Source: Luidia sarsii
Taxonomy: Eukaryota > Echinodermata > Asteroidea > Paxillosida > Luidiidae
Length of the DNA stretch: 64,000 bases
Assembly (NCBI GenBank): GCA_949987565.1
Contig: OX465117.1
Span: forward strand, 4,588,621 to 4,652,620
Direction of reading: 5' to 3'
The notes beneath the pieces are model-generated. The model did no database searches. It was not told where the DNA came from and was given only the letters and a program-made list of their open reading frames with translations. Both the position numbers and the translations under genes were made by a program. Shown in pieces: positions 1 to 11,727 of this stretch; the first letter of the stretch is position 1, and the number at the start of each line of letters is the position of its first letter.

Positions 1-119
1 GAGAGGTCGTCCTTGACGGTGGAGCCTAGGTATATAGGTGAACTCGTGGACGACGTCCAGCGTGCTACCGTTGACTGATCGAGATGCTTGGTTGATTCTC
101 AACATCCTGGCCCATGACG

Positions 120-1144
120 TTGGTTTTTTTTTGATGCTGATGGTCATCCCGAAGTCTTGGCAAGCGCGCGAGAAGCCGTCCATGAGTGCCTGTAGTTGGT
201 GTTCTGTGAGGGAGACGAGTGCTGCGTCATCAGCGAACAGCATGTCTCTGATCAGAGTCTCACGAACCTTGGTCTTAGCTTTGAGGCGGGAGAGGTTGAA
301 CAGTTTTCCATCCGAACGGGTACGGAGGTAGACGCCGTCGATGGAATCGCCGTAGGCCTGCTTCAACATGACAGCGAAGAAGATGCCAAACAGAGTCGGC
401 GCCAGCACACAGCCTTGCTGCACACCGCTGCGGATGCTGAAGGGCTCAGAAGAAGCCCCGCCGAACTGTACGAATCCCTTCATGTCGGTGTGAAAAGACT
501 TTACGGTGATCAGAAGCTTGGGGGGCATCCGATCTTAGCGAGTGTGCGGAATAGACCATCGCGGCTCACAAGGTCGAACGCCTTCGTAAGGTCTATGAAG
601 GCGATGTAGAGGGGCCGTCTCTGTTCTCTGCACTTCTCTTGTAATTGTCTGTGGGAGAAGACCATGTCTGTTGTGGATCGTTGTGCTCTAACACCACACT
701 GGGACTCAGGGTAGATTCTCTCGGCAAGCTTCTGCAGACGGTTCAGAACCACGCGTGCGAAGAGCTTGTCGACGATAGACAGAAGAGAGATTCCCCTGTA
801 GTTGTTACAGTCGCTCCAGTCCCCTTATTTTTGTAGAGCGTGACAATATTGGAGTCCCCCATGTCTTGTAGCACCTCGCCTTTCTCCCAGCACTGACAGA
901 GTAGCGTGTGTAGCGGGCCCAGCAGGGTGCTCTTAGCGCACTTGATGACGTCGGTTGAAATGCCGTCAAGTCCTGGGGCCTTTCCTGTGGGCAAGGAGTC
1001 TATCGCCTTGCCCAGCTCGAGTTCGTCATGTGGATCGTTCAACTCGTGCATGCAGGGGAGTGTCGAGATGGCGTCGTATGCTGCGTCAGTAATGGTGTTC
1101 TCTTTGCCGTAAAGCTCTGCGTAATGCTCCACCCACCTGTCCAT
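120..1144 (-). pseudogene. LINE reverse transcriptase domain remnant
   Basis: Three separate minus-strand frames together carry the RT palm: PTGKAPGLDGIS then SNIVTLYKNKG (743-1144), FIDLTKAFDLVSRDGLF (510-752) and FADDAALVSLTEHQ (about 200-260). The order is right for a non-LTR RT, but the frames differ, so at least two frameshifts have accumulated. The FADD catalytic aspartates themselves are present. Confidence 0.85.
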
Positions 1145-1925
1145 CTGCTTGGCCTTGTCTTGGATGATCTCACCAGTAGCTGACTTCAGGGGGGCGTTTT
1201 TGGATTTGGATGGTCCAAGGGCTTTCTTGATCCCGTCGTAGACTCCTCTGATGTTGCCACAGTCAGCGGAATGCTGAATGTTGCAGTAGAGGTCCTGCCA
1301 GTAGTCGTTGGCGCATCGTCTGGCTGACCTCTGTGCCTGACTGCGTGCAGTCTTGAGAGCTAGCTGTGTTTCGTTGGTGGGGTTGTTCTTATGCGCGAGC
1401 AGGGCGGCGCGTTTCTCATCCAGTAGTGGAGTGAGGACGCTGGCGTTGGCTTCGAACCATTCCTGGCTCTTGTGAGTCTTCTTGCCAAAAGCCAGGGACG
1501 CGCTGCTGTAGATGGAGTCCCTCAGCTGGCTCCATTGCTGTTGAGCGTCTCCCTCTGGGGGTGAGCAGCGAGGGCCTCGTTCAGGGTGGAGGTGTAAGAT
1601 TCCAGCCTGAGGTGATTAGATGTTTGGCCGACGTCGATGCGTGGCTTGCCTGGGGGTTTGGCGCGGTGCATCTTCTTGGGCTGGACTCTGATCCGACTGC
1701 ACACAAGGGAATGATCGGTGTCGCAGTCGGCACTTTGGAAGGAGCGAGTGGTGAGAACGTTATTGAGGTGTACGCGTCAGGTGACAATCAGGTCCGGCTG
1801 ATGCCAGTACTTTGATCTTGGGTGCCTCCAGGAGACCTTGTGTTGTGGCTTGGTCTGAAAGAAGGTGTTGGTGATGCACAGATGGTTCAGTGTGCAGAGC
1901 TCAAGGAGGCGCTGACCGTTGTCGT

Positions 1926-2477
1926 TCATCTTGCCGATGCCGTGATGACCGAGGCAATCAGGCCAGGTGTCGTGGTCTGCTCCCACTCGTTGAAATCACC
2001 AAGTAGCAGTACGGCTTCACTGCTGCGGATGTTGTGGATGGTGGCGTGTAGTTGCTCGTAGAAAGCGTCTTTGGCGTCCTGGGAGGAGGTGAGTGTGGGC
2101 GCGTAGGCGCTGATGAGGGTGACGGGCCCGTCAGTGGTGTGAAGGCGCAGGGTGAGGAGTCTCTCGGTTCCTTGGTCGCCAAGCTCGATCATGGCCAGAA
2201 GAGTGTTGCGAATGGCGAAGCCCAAACCGTACTCTTTGACTTCCTGAGGGGACTTCCCCCGCCAGAAAAAGTTGAAATCCTTCTCCCGCAGGGAACCACT
2301 GTCAGCAAGGCGGGTTTCTTGGAGGGCAGCAATGTCCACTTGCAGTCTCGGCAGTTCGTTGTTGATCACTGCTGTCTTGCGGAGGTCGCTTATCTTCGTC
2401 AAGTCGTCAGACAGACCAGTTGTCATGGTCCGCACGTTCCAGCTCCCAATCCTGAGTGCTGGCTTCTTTCTTTTCAT
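1926..2477 (-). pseudogene. LINE AP-endonuclease domain remnant
   Basis: This is the first part of the retrotransposon polyprotein. The likely start is the Met of MKRKKPALRIGSWNVRTM at 2477. In the family, EN nicks the target DNA so that RT can prime there. Conserved residues seen are the Asn of SWNVRT, Glu of LQETRL, the SAYAP segment and GDFN. The frame runs out of homology immediately after GDFN and the expected continuation (DTWPDCLGHHGIGKMNDNG) lies in another frame at 1777-1986, so this is a frameshifted relic. Confidence 0.85.
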
Positions 2478-2702
2478 TCTTGTGTTTTTGTCTGGTGCAA
2501 TCCAGAGCGCAAGCCTGGGCTGGTTTATATGGAGGAAAGGCTGTAGCCCATGCAGCAAACCTCCCTCTCCACGTCGATGATGGAACCAAAGGAAAGGCGA
2601 AGCCAGTACGTTTGGGATCAGCGACGGCGCAGGAGTTGCCAGAAAGGTGTTGAGTACAGCACCAGACCGCCTTAGGGACTCCAGCTCCGGATTTGATTTC
2701 AT

Positions 2703-2765
2703 AGTAGTACCTGTTTGGGCCCCATAACTGGGGCCCAAACAGGTACTACTGCTCTGGGCCAGAGC
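2703..2765. repeat. Perfect 21-bp hairpin plus adjacent short palindrome
   Basis: Positions 2703-2723 and 2730-2750 are exact reverse complements separated by 6 bases (ATAACT). The arms read from AGTAGTACC into GGGCCCC. Immediately after, 2751-2765 is a second small palindrome (GCTCTG / CAGAGC around GGC). It lies just upstream of the EN frame, in the presumed 5' leader of the retrotransposon. Confidence 0.9.
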
Positions 2766-2879
2766 AGACCTGGGAGTAATGGTAACTAAGCGGTAACTCC
2801 ACATTCCCCACAACTCCTGTTCTCCCGAACTGGAGCCTTACCACTGGATGCAGTTAAAGTCCAGCCCAAGACAGTTTTA

Positions 2880-3528
2880 TAATTAGAACAAAATACAATA
2901 AGATGCAACAAGCGAAACGTAAAGTAATAGTAATGGCTAAATGCAAAACTGTTGCCAAATATTTACCTTTACTGGCTAAAATGACAAAATACAAATCTCG
3001 TTAATTTGGAGGGCCATTCTTAAAAGCTTAAAAATGTAGTTAAAAGGGGCAGAACGAAAGTGAACATAACATCAACTTTTTACTAATTTGAATTTGAATT
3101 CGACCCGATTTAAAGGGTGGACGAATTCATTTCATAGTTGACCGTAATTCATTTTTCCAAACTTGTTTAGGGTGTAAGGATAAAATGCCGTGCGTTTCAC
3201 TTATCAGAGAAAGATTCAGCAAGTACATGCTCTAATAATATCCAAAATGATCCAAGAAATCCGTTTGGCATTCTTAATGCACAAGCTTATTCCAGTACAG
3301 TTGGATTTTATTCGTGAATGACTGGTTTAGAACTGAATCTAAAGCTAGTATTACTTTAAAAAATCTGTACACAGGTTAATCAAGTACACTGCAACGACAA
3401 CACTATAAGCACCCAATATATGACCACTTACTTCAATTTTTGCACATCAACACTATGTACCATTAATTTTCTGCATTTTCATTTTCAATTGCATAAGGTT
3501 AGTGAAAACGAGTTTTTAATTTCATTGT
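2880..3528. repeat. 3' flank of copy A, paralogous to 17440-18048
   Basis: No gene is seen here. The stretch matches the 3' flank of copy C in the same orientation: for example the block containing TCAGAGAAAGATT, then TTCTTAATGCACAAG and TGGTTTAGAACTGAATC occurs at about 3200-3350 and again at 17705-17850. So the A/C duplication reaches past the stop codons into the non-coding DNA, and the retrotransposon lies just outside it. Confidence 0.8.
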
Positions 3529-6091
3529 TTATTCAAATTCCTTGCATCCCAATACTTCAAATCGCATCGAAGCTCGACCTGTCCACTCCGTGGGTACAAT
3601 GCGCAGGACGCGTGTGTACAAGAGATCCTCGAGTCGTGCAGTCACCGGACTGTGTCTATCAACGTTGCCCTCAAACTGCAATACACCACAATAGAACAGA
3701 CGAGAATTACTGCCAAATATTAAAATGAAGCTCTCGGAAGAATGAAGGTTGATTAAACACTGCCTTATTGTGCATGTAGCGAACGCCGTGAATATCGTTG
3801 CACGAGGTTGTGCTCCTTTGTGTCGTTCATTTCACATTGTTACTCACCTCTGCAATTGTCCCCTCGGCCGACGTGACGTTGGTCCATTGGTTGCCGTCGT
3901 CACTGTACATGACGCGGTACTTGGTCGTTCGCTGGTCCATATCACCGCGCCCCTGTGTGATGACACCAGTGATGTACTCCTTTCTTTTGAAGTCGCCTGT
4001 ATCCATGGTGAAGGATCTATATTTACGAATTTTGGGCACCAGGATTCTGCGTTCCCATCTAAAAAGCAACAGTTTAAAAGATGTGTCACGTTTTATGCTA
4101 GTACTTTTAAGCAAGCATGGATAAAAATGATTGAGGTTGAAAGATCACAAAGTGTAATCCGTGTTAAAGTTTGCGACTAAGAAGTAGGTGTTTTGTAAGA
4201 GGGGATAGGTTCACAAGAATTCAGTAGCTTGATAGTTACCTGCAAAATTCAGACGAGCCCTCTGAGGTCCGTAAACCCCTACATTGTCATTATTAATAGA
4301 TGAAGCTGTGATGCTCTCATCAGGGATTCGACCATCTTCCACATCAAGGGGCTCCTCTCGTGAACAACGGGTCATTCCTAAATCAAAGGGACACAAAGGA
4401 GTCGAATAAATAACGGCACAGCGGTAATCTTGATCTGCCATTAGAATAAATAGAAGAAAATCCCCCAAATTGCCAACTGCAAATTGACTGAAAATACCAA
4501 AATGCAAATCTAAAAAAAAATTATTAGAAATCGGGCCTGAACGTTTTTCAAAGGCAGAAATTCTGCCCATGAGAAAGTTCCCGCTAGACTCGAAGCCATG
4601 ATGGAATGCCTCCTTGTCAGATCAACAAAGAGGCATTCCTGGAAGAAGGAAGAAGTAGAAATAAAACACTCACTGGAGCAATTCAAGCAACCGTCGTATC
4701 TCGGCCGGGCCGTCGCTCTCGAAGAAGCTGTCGTAGTAGGTGACCGGGAAGGGTCTACACAATGCCTGGGTGCTGGTGCGCCCGCCCACGCGGACCCGAG
4801 TGCACTGGCAAGGGTCCTTTACCGGGATCACCCAGCGGTACCTGTTGCCCGTGGCCGGGTCAAATAATTATTCTAACTGAATTTTTGAAAATCTCTAGAA
4901 CAAAAGTACCTCAACGTTTGAATGATTCTTATTGGTATTCCATCTTGGCAGAGCTAGTTGAAAAATTGAGAAGGCCGTCATTTAAGTGATGGGTAGCTCA
5001 GGTGGTACGTTAAACCAGTCTGTCTCGGTCAAGTCTAATTCGCTGCTAATCCCACGTCAGTTTTTGTTTACCACGTAAACAACACACTGACAGGGGCACA
5101 TTAATATCACGATGTGTGTATCCCAAAATTTACAACACCGAGGTAGCTACGAGATAAAGTATGAAGTTAACAACTTGAATGTCATAACTATAGAATTATT
5201 GCGAGCCATCTATTGTCCGAAATGACCAGAAATAAACAGAATATTTTATCCTTGCTGATAGTTTCCGCAGAATGAAAGGAACATAAGCATATTATATACA
5301 CAGGAAGACAGGGAGAAATAATACGATGCATTGTATAGACACAGGAGAGACGAAGGAGGAAAGGTGATAGACTGATCAGGGTGAGATCAAAGGGAAATAG
5401 GGAAGGGATGAAGGGAGGGAATCTGCATGGTAGACAGATCACGATGGGATCAATGGGAAATTCAAACATTAGGGAGGACATGAAAGGAGGAAAGCTGATA
5501 GACAGAGCAAGGAGCAATCAAAATGAATATCAAGCAGTAGGGAATGGATTAAAGGTAAAAAGCTGGTAGACAGAGCAAGGTGTGATTACAAGGAATATCA
5601 AGCAGTAGTGAAGGGATGAAATGATGAAGGCTGGTAGAGTCCTGGGTGAGATTAATGTCAGATAGAACAGACGGGATATCAGTGAAGGGATTAACGGATA
5701 TATCAAAGTATTATGATCAATGGGAAGGTGCTTGGTTTGAACACATGTAAGGGCTCATACTTTAGGTGAGCGCAATATTAGAGTGATACACAAATAAATA
5801 CAAACTGTTCATTGACTTCAATGGCCGTAATAGCAAATCTAAATCTATATATGAGTTTTTATATTTGGATCCTACCAGAACTTTCCTCAAATGAGGGATC
5901 CTCTTTCTGTCTTTTGCTAAAACGAAGAAGGTAATCTACACTTGTTACAAGGTATTTCAATAAAAGATTAACGTCTATTGGAGGTACCGGAATACAATTG
6001 TATCGGGCGAAACTGAACACGTCATACCTGTCATTTCCCTGATGAACAGGGCCAGGGCGACAAGGAGGAAGGTGTCCACAAATACGGCCAT
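3529..6091 (-). pseudogene. F5/8 type C (discoidin) domain protein, copy A, broken
   Basis: Same five-exon plan as copies B and C. Exon 1 6028-6091 (signal peptide, [20 protein letters not shown]), exon 2 remnant 4674-4861, exon 3 4240-4377, exon 4 3848-4058, exon 5 3529-3675 with a TAA stop. Three lesions are visible against copy C. About 49 bp covering the 5' end of exon 2 and its splice acceptor are deleted (junction near 4861). One extra A in exon 2 (near 4686) shifts the frame. One base is missing in exon 4 (GGTCGAC to GGCGAC, near 3995), giving 211 bp instead of 212. A conserved Trp of the discoidin domain (SSIW) is also lost (SSIN). The promoter region is still similar to the live copies. 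Confidence 0.88.
5340..5720. repeat. Minisatellite in intron 1 of copy A (~68-bp unit)
   Basis: Imperfect tandem units on this strand read like GGGAAGGGATGAAAGGAGG, AAAGCTGGTAGACAGA and GATCA..GGAATATCAAGCAGT. The same unit fills intron 1 of copy B (reverse strand) and a shorter stretch of copy C. It resembles the pyrimidine-rich 3' tail of the Penelope-like element at 23.9-26.1 kb. Confidence 0.8.
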
Positions 6092-6212
6092 TGCGGTGAC
6101 GTTTACTTTGCAGGCTGAGCACGGAGGAGAGCGGGAAAGGAACATCCAAGCCAAACGCCGATGCTCCCACCAAGTCTGACCACGGAATGATGCCCTCTCC
6201 CTTGAGCTGGCG

Positions 6213-6220
6213 CTTATATA
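6213..6220 (-). promoter_or_regulatory. TATA box of copy A
   Basis: On the minus strand the sequence reads TATATAAG, about 120 bp upstream of the ATG at 6091. The same TATA and its surroundings (CCGCGGTCCC before, CGCCAGCTCAAGG after) occur at the same distance in copies B and C, which supports it as a shared core promoter. Confidence 0.75.
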
Positions 6221-6253
6221 GAAGGGACCGCGGCGGGCGTGGCATTGAGCCAC

Positions 6254-7000
6254 CGAAGCCTAATTAAATAAATCAAGGACTCAAGGTCTACTCAGTGTTC
6301 GTGACAGGCCGTGGAACGGTTGTTGCTCGGGGTAATACTCTAAATTCTTAAAAGTCGTGCTGTGCCATTTTTTCATTTTTCCATTGTTCATGCAAATGGC
6401 TGCCTCCCATTACTATTCAGAAATGATACATCGTAAAAAGATACGCAAAGTCATCCTCAAATCAGCTTCTTTCCTGAAATGAGTCGTTATTGGTATTTGA
6501 TAGCTCCCCTACTTCTGTGCAATGGAACCGTCCAGCCATCAAAGATAAATATGCTCCTTTTTTCCATTTTGTTGTCAGGTATTGGCATGGTAACGCAGTA
6601 GCGGACCCTGGACTTGACTGGTAACGGCTGTTGGTATCCTGCACAGCGCGTGGCTTGTCTTGTAGAGCGCTAATTTCCGACCGGCGTCCAAGGACTCGTG
6701 ATGGATAATTTGCCATTAGTGGCGGGTACATTTTGACGAGAACGCGGGAAAGGCTGACAATTATACACGCACTGCTCAAGGATAATTTAATGAGGTTGGC
6801 AGAAGCGGTTATTAGTGACGTCGTTAGATACGGGAGACACAACGAGACACGTTCATTTGATAGACCATCCATTATTATGCGTTATATTATCACTCCCGGT
6901 AGACGTCAATTGGCGGTATTTGGCGACACGTCTGTCTTTATGGTAGAAGGTGTGACACGCATAGCCATGTACATTATTTGAATTCAAAAGATAAAGTTGA
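6254..7000. repeat. Duplicated upstream block of the discoidin genes (copy A side)
   Basis: The sequence directly upstream of promoter A (containing AGGACTCAAGGTCTACTCAG and GACAGGCCGTGGAACG) is repeated inverted upstream of promoter B (11040-11130) and again upstream of copy C (26890-26990). The similarity continues for several hundred bases (for example the TTGGTATTTGATAGCTCCCC region). The unit that was duplicated therefore included promoter and upstream control DNA. No gene is seen. Confidence 0.8.
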
Positions 7001-7720
7001 CTTCAATATCTTCTCTGGAAGTCCGGGCCTCTACCCGTCCCCCACCAGCGAGTCGGACTGAATGCCCACGCGGGCCACCATCCGCTCGTTCCCCCGGTCT
7101 CCCACCTTCGCCTCGGGAGCCACTTGGAATTGACTGCCGTCCACCCGGGGCTAGGGGGCGTGGCGACTGCTCAGCCCGCTACACTAGTTCCATTATTATG
7201 TTAACCAGATAATCCGGTTCAGTGAGCAGGAACCTATGGGCCGTCACTGCCGCTCACCAGCACACTCTACTCCCTCGTCTCTACGGCTACAACGGCGGAG
7301 GATGAGCAGGGAGCGCTCGGTGCGCGAGCCCTCTGGCCGTTCCGCTCCCTCCCGGCGTGTCGACTCGTCTTCCCGCTCCACTCGCTGCCCTCGGTTCGTT
7401 CTACCCAGACCTGCGCCTGTGGGTCCCATTCTGATTCTGGTCCCGTATTTACCCATTCCCCTCCGCTGTCTCCATCCCGTCCTTGCCCTCAAATCCCGCG
7501 ACTTTCTTTGCACCATCCACTCCGGTTTTATCTCCCGCCCGGGCTCGCCACTGAGTAACCTCCGGGTCGCCTCCAGTCCACCGTCGAGATTCCCCGGAGT
7601 CCCCGCTCCGTCCAGATCCCGCCGACGCCCGCTCGCCCGCGGCCTTCTCTTTGAGATTGGCTTTCCAAGGACTCCAACCTTTTTTCTCCGCAACTGCGCA
7701 TAACCCTATAACCCTTCCGT
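7000..7720. other. GC-rich block of unknown nature
   Basis: This ~700-bp stretch is sharply richer in G and C than its AT-rich surroundings and has open frames on both strands (7236-7703 plus, 7244-7693 minus) with low-complexity Arg/Ser/Pro-rich translations that match no family I know. About 200 bp of it (about 7270-7475) recurs in reverse orientation at 16928-17085, so at least part is a dispersed repeat. I would not call it a gene. Confidence 0.5.
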
Positions 7721-9180
7721 CTGCTAAATTTGGAAAGGACGTTTGTTATCATAAGGAAAGACTTTGGTAAGCGCCTTATACCTTGGTCTCTGGTAATTCA
7801 TTAAAATAAAGAACTCGGACGGGAGGCTTAATAATAGGCAACTTACTACAACTATGATTTGGGAACATGCAAAGTGACCTTGCTTTTTGCACCGCTGGCT
7901 GGTTGCAATCTGTATCGGTCTGTATCGATGTTCCCGTAGGGACGCACTTGCCCGAGATGTAAACAAGAACCAGTGTGTGTCCCTGACAGAGAAAAAGCAA
8001 GGAGAGTGAGCGAGGGGAGAGAGGGAGGGAGATGAATAGGGGAGGGAAGAAGGTTAGAAGGAGAGGGAGAGGTAGAGAGGGGAGAGCGTCAGTGAGATAG
8101 CGTGAGTAAGAGAGAACGTACATAACTCAGAAGGTGCAATCAGACTTGTCGAGATCTCACAGTGAATGACATAGACATGGCGAGAAATGAAAAGATATGT
8201 TAACTTTATTATGTGATCTGAATTTCTTATACTACCAAAGTTATCCTACCAAATTTATCTTACACGTTATATCACTGGCATCTAAAAACGAGCGTTTGGC
8301 CCCAGTTTCTTGTAAAATACCATGTACCTATCAAACCAACAAATCTAGAAAAAATCAGAAACAAAACACGACCTGGATTTTCAGGATTTGTTATACGGAG
8401 ACGAAGCCTGAGCCTGAGCCTAAGCCTTCATTTCGAAAGCGGCCATAGTCCAATGACGTCACGCTGCAGAAGCCACAGTATGGCGCCCTCTATTGTCCAT
8501 CTATAGGTTATGTATGGCCGTTTACGTCTTACAAAACCTGAACATCCAGGTTGTGCTTTGTTTCCGAATTTGAAGGTTTTGTTGGCTTTATAGGTACAAC
8601 GTATTCCCCGTGAAACTGGGGAAAACGCTTGTTTTAGATGCTTGTGATATTATAACGAGTAAGATGAATATGACCGTAGCCTCAGCCCATTTCGAAAACG
8701 ACCATAACCTATCTATCGACGGACGATATAGGGCGCCAAACTGTAGCTGCATTCTATCTACTATCATAAAGAAATATTTCATGCTCCTTCACTTCGCTCA
8801 CTCAGTTTCTTTATATCGGACTACCCAAATAAATAGAAAGAAAATAGTTGTTAGAAATCTAGTTCAGAATTTCATAAAATCATAGGAGATGCCGAAGCAC
8901 GATCGAATGAAAAAGCAAAGAGCAAATAGTTAATAGTTTGCAACAGTTGTGCATAGGGCTATAGGCCTGCTTATATCTTAATAACTGATCATAATTATTA
9001 GGAACAACCCGACATTTTGCTATCTACGTGCCATATATAGTTGCTTAGATGTGACATAAACGTGTAACATATTGCGAGTAATATCGTCTGCTCAGCATAT
9101 TTTTTTCAAAATTTTTGATTTGTTTTCTAATTGAAATTAATGTGTCTGGTATTAAGAAATAAATCTAAAACAATTGTATT
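7721..9180. other. Non-coding spacer, nothing recognised
   Basis: AT-rich spacer between the head-to-head copies A and B. A purine-rich run (GAGAGGGAGGG type) lies at about 7985-8110. Two stretches, near 8440-8560 and 8690-8750, both carry the phrase GGGCGCC and a CGGCCATAG or CGACCATAA motif and look like halves of an old inverted repeat. I see no exon or RNA gene. Confidence 0.4.
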
Positions 9181-9229
9181 TATTTACTCTCCACTTTGAA
9201 TCACACTTAACCTCGATGTCGATACTGGC

Positions 9230-10910
9230 TATCACGGGGAATTTTACTATGAGACCTGTGTCATTTCTCATCACACTGTGTTGGACATAGGCATAGCTAG
9301 TCACTCGTTTTGATATGTGGTAATCTGGGGATGTTTCTGTTGTTCACGAGTTGTCTTGATGGTCCTTGGTCTCAAACAGCTCGTGAAGGCGATGCTCACA
9401 ACCACATTGCAGGGCGGCCAAAGGTCATATCAGAGGTCACTGGCTGGAGGCTAGCCGTAGAGATAGGTCGTAGCCACTTCCCATAGACATGTGTGTTATT
9501 TCAGGTCGTAGCCCGTAAGCTAGGACACGGCAAGGTTTGTCAGTAGCATTCTCCCCCACGCTTTCGCAGGCAGAGACATTAAGAAGAGCAATTTTGTTCC
9601 GAAATAAATGAACCTCTCTTGACTGTTTACTCCAGTATTTGACAGTCAATATGCATACAATGGCCAATCTTATCCTTGAGCGGTGCGCATATAATTGCCA
9701 GCCTTTTTCCGGTTCTAATCAAAATGCATCCGCCACTACTGACGATTGTTTTCATCACGAGTCCTTGGATGCCGGTCGGAATTTAACGCTCCACAAGACA
9801 AGCCACGCGCTGTGCACAATATCAACAGCCATAACCAGTCAAGTCCAGGGCCCATGTCTTTGTTTTGGTTGCCAGCAAATTAAAACGAGAGAAAATGAAA
9901 TATTTTTCATGACGGACAATTAAATTTCACAGAAGTAGGGGAGCTATCAAATACCAATGAAGACCAATTCAAAGGAAAATTTGACTTGAGGGTGACTTAG
10001 AATATCAAAAATAGCATTGGATACGAGGGCCTTGCGCTATGTGCAAGGAGACTTGAATTGTACATGTTGATCTGTTTAGCCCCCGTCAGCCACAAGATCA
10101 ATGTCATACCACATGGTTTGCCGAGTATTCCGTATTGATTAACCTATATGGCCTATATTAAGACTGGTTATCCTGGGGAATATTACTGTTACATTTGTGT
10201 TATTTCTCATCCCATCGTGTAGAACATAGGTATAGCTGGTACCTCGTTTTGAAGGGTAGTAATCTAGGGTTGTTTCTGCTGTTCACGAGTTCATGGTCCT
10301 TGGTCTCACACAGCTCGTGAAGGCGATGCTCACGACCACGTTGCTAGGCGGCCAAAGGTCATATCAGAGGTCACTGGCTAGAGGCTAGCCGTAGAGGTCG
10401 CAGCCGCTTCCCATAGACCTTTGTGTTATTTCTGGCCGCAGCCCGTGAGCTCAGACACGACAAGGTTTGGCAGTGGCATATAATATAACTCCCGCACGCT
10501 AGTGCAGGCAGAGACCTTGCTGAGAATTTTATAATGAAATGAGAATCTCTTGACTGTTTGGGCTTGGGCTACTTGGGCTACAATAGGCCTACAATGGTCG
10601 ATCCAATTATCCTTGAGCGGTGGGCGGATAATTGCCAGCCTTTACCGGTTCTCATCAAAATGCATCCGCCACTCACGGCGATTTCATTTTCATCATGAAT
10701 CTTTTGAACTTCGCGCTCCACAAGACAAGCAATGCGATGTGTACAATATCAACAACAGTTATTACCAGTCAAGTCCAGGGCCCGCTGCTGCGTTACCATG
10801 ACAATACCCGACAACAAAGGCTAGCCCATGTCTTGTGTTTGGTTGAAAGCAAAACAAATATGGCTTGACGATTCCATTGCATAAATCTAGGGGAACTATC
10901 AAATACCAAT
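9230..10910. repeat. Two tandem copies of an upstream repeat (third copy at 28300-28620)
   Basis: A block with TGGTCCTTGGTCTCA, CAGCTCGTGAAGGCGATGCT, GGCGGCCAAAGGTCAT and GGCTAGCCGTAGAG occurs at about 9355-9550 and again at 10280-10480, both in plus orientation. A reverse-complement copy lies at about 28370-28600, upstream of copy C. Each is followed by similar sequence with AATGCATCCGCCACT and AAGACAAGC. So the block travels with the discoidin gene upstream region and has been doubled upstream of copy B. No coding potential is seen. Confidence 0.82.
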
Positions 10911-11170
10911 GACGACTGATTCAAAGGAAATTGTTGATTTGAGGGTGAATTGGCGTATCTTGTTTTGCTTCATCATTCCTGAATAGAAATGAGAGGCAAT
11001 CATACGCGTCAAAACTGTATAAATGACACAAGGCGACTTATGAGAATTTAGAGTATTACCCCGAACTACAACCGTTCCACGGCCTGTCACGAACGCTGAG
11101 TAGACCTTGAGTCCTTAATTTATTTAATTAGGCTTCGGTGGCGCAATGCCACGCCCGCCGCGGTCCCTTC

Positions 11171-11178
11171 TATATAAG
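11171..11178 (+). promoter_or_regulatory. TATA box of copy B
   Basis: TATATAAG lies 122 bp upstream of the ATG at 11300, in a block conserved between all three discoidin paralogues. Transcription would be expected to start near 11200. The long frame from 11138 reads straight through this box and is not the true N-terminus. Confidence 0.78.
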
Positions 11179-11299
11179 CGCCAGCTCAAGGGAGAGGGCA
11201 TCATTCCGTGGTCAGACTTGGTGGGAGCATCGGCGTTTGGCTTGGACGTTCCTTCCCCGCTCTCCTCCGTGCTCAGCCTGCAAAGTAACCGTCACCGCA

Positions 11300-11696
11300 A
11301 TGGCCGTATTTTTGGACACCTTCCTCCTTGTCGCCCTGGCTCTGTTTATCAGGGAAATGACAGGTAAGACGTGTACAGTTTTATCCGGTACAATCGTATT
11401 CCGGGACGAGCTAGCAGTTTCATAGTGTGTTTAAATGCCTTTTCCAAATGGCCTTCCTCTTTAAGCAAAGACCAAAAAGAGCCCTCCTCCCTTTGGGGAA
11501 AGTTCTTGCAGGATTAAAACTTCAGAACACCTATAATTTTAGATTTGCTATTTCGGCTATTGAAGTAGGTGAACAATTTGTATTGTTGGTATCACTGTGT
11601 TTTATTGCGCTCACCTATGAGCCCTTGCATAATGTTCAAACCATGCACCTTCCCATTGACCATACTCCTTTGATATTTCCCTTAATCCCTTCACTG

Positions 11697-11727
<31 letters not shown>

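Larger units (their letters stand above)
1..2816 (-). mobile_element. Non-LTR (LINE) retrotransposon, broken copy
   Basis: Reading the minus strand, an AP-type endonuclease (EN) region is followed by a reverse transcriptase (RT). The EN open frame runs from about 2477 to 1926 and shows GSWNVRTM, ALQETRL and LLGDFN, the usual EN motif order. The frame shifts just after GDFN, near 1985, and continues as 1777-1986. RT blocks lie at 743-1144 (with SLPTGKAPGLDGIS) and 510-752 (with IAFIDLTKAFDLVSRDGL). The catalytic FADD box (DMLFADDAALV) is encoded near 220-250. Several frame changes mean it cannot make a full protein. The window's left edge cuts off the 3' part. I cannot assign the clade safely; the RT style is like the LINE families often annotated as craniofacial development protein 2-like. 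Confidence 0.9.

Noticed and set aside
4985..5060. tRNA-like GGGTAGCTCAGGTGGTACG, also near 13315 (inverted) and 23678
   Set aside because: It resembles an A box, but no convincing B box or cloverleaf follows. The three occurrences are explained by duplication of intron 1.
5188..5517. Membrane-protein-like minus frame in the 5.2-5.5-kb region and similar frames at 26.1 and 61.0 kb
   Set aside because: These are the pyrimidine-rich minisatellite or Penelope-like 3' tail read on its C/T-rich strand, which gives Leu/Ser/Pro/Phe-rich pseudo-hydrophobic translations.
11138..11299. N-terminal extension of the discoidin proteins upstream of MAVF
   Set aside because: The extended frame runs through the TATA box and start-site region. 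The signal peptide begins at the downstream ATG in all copies, so the extension is promoter and 5' leader.
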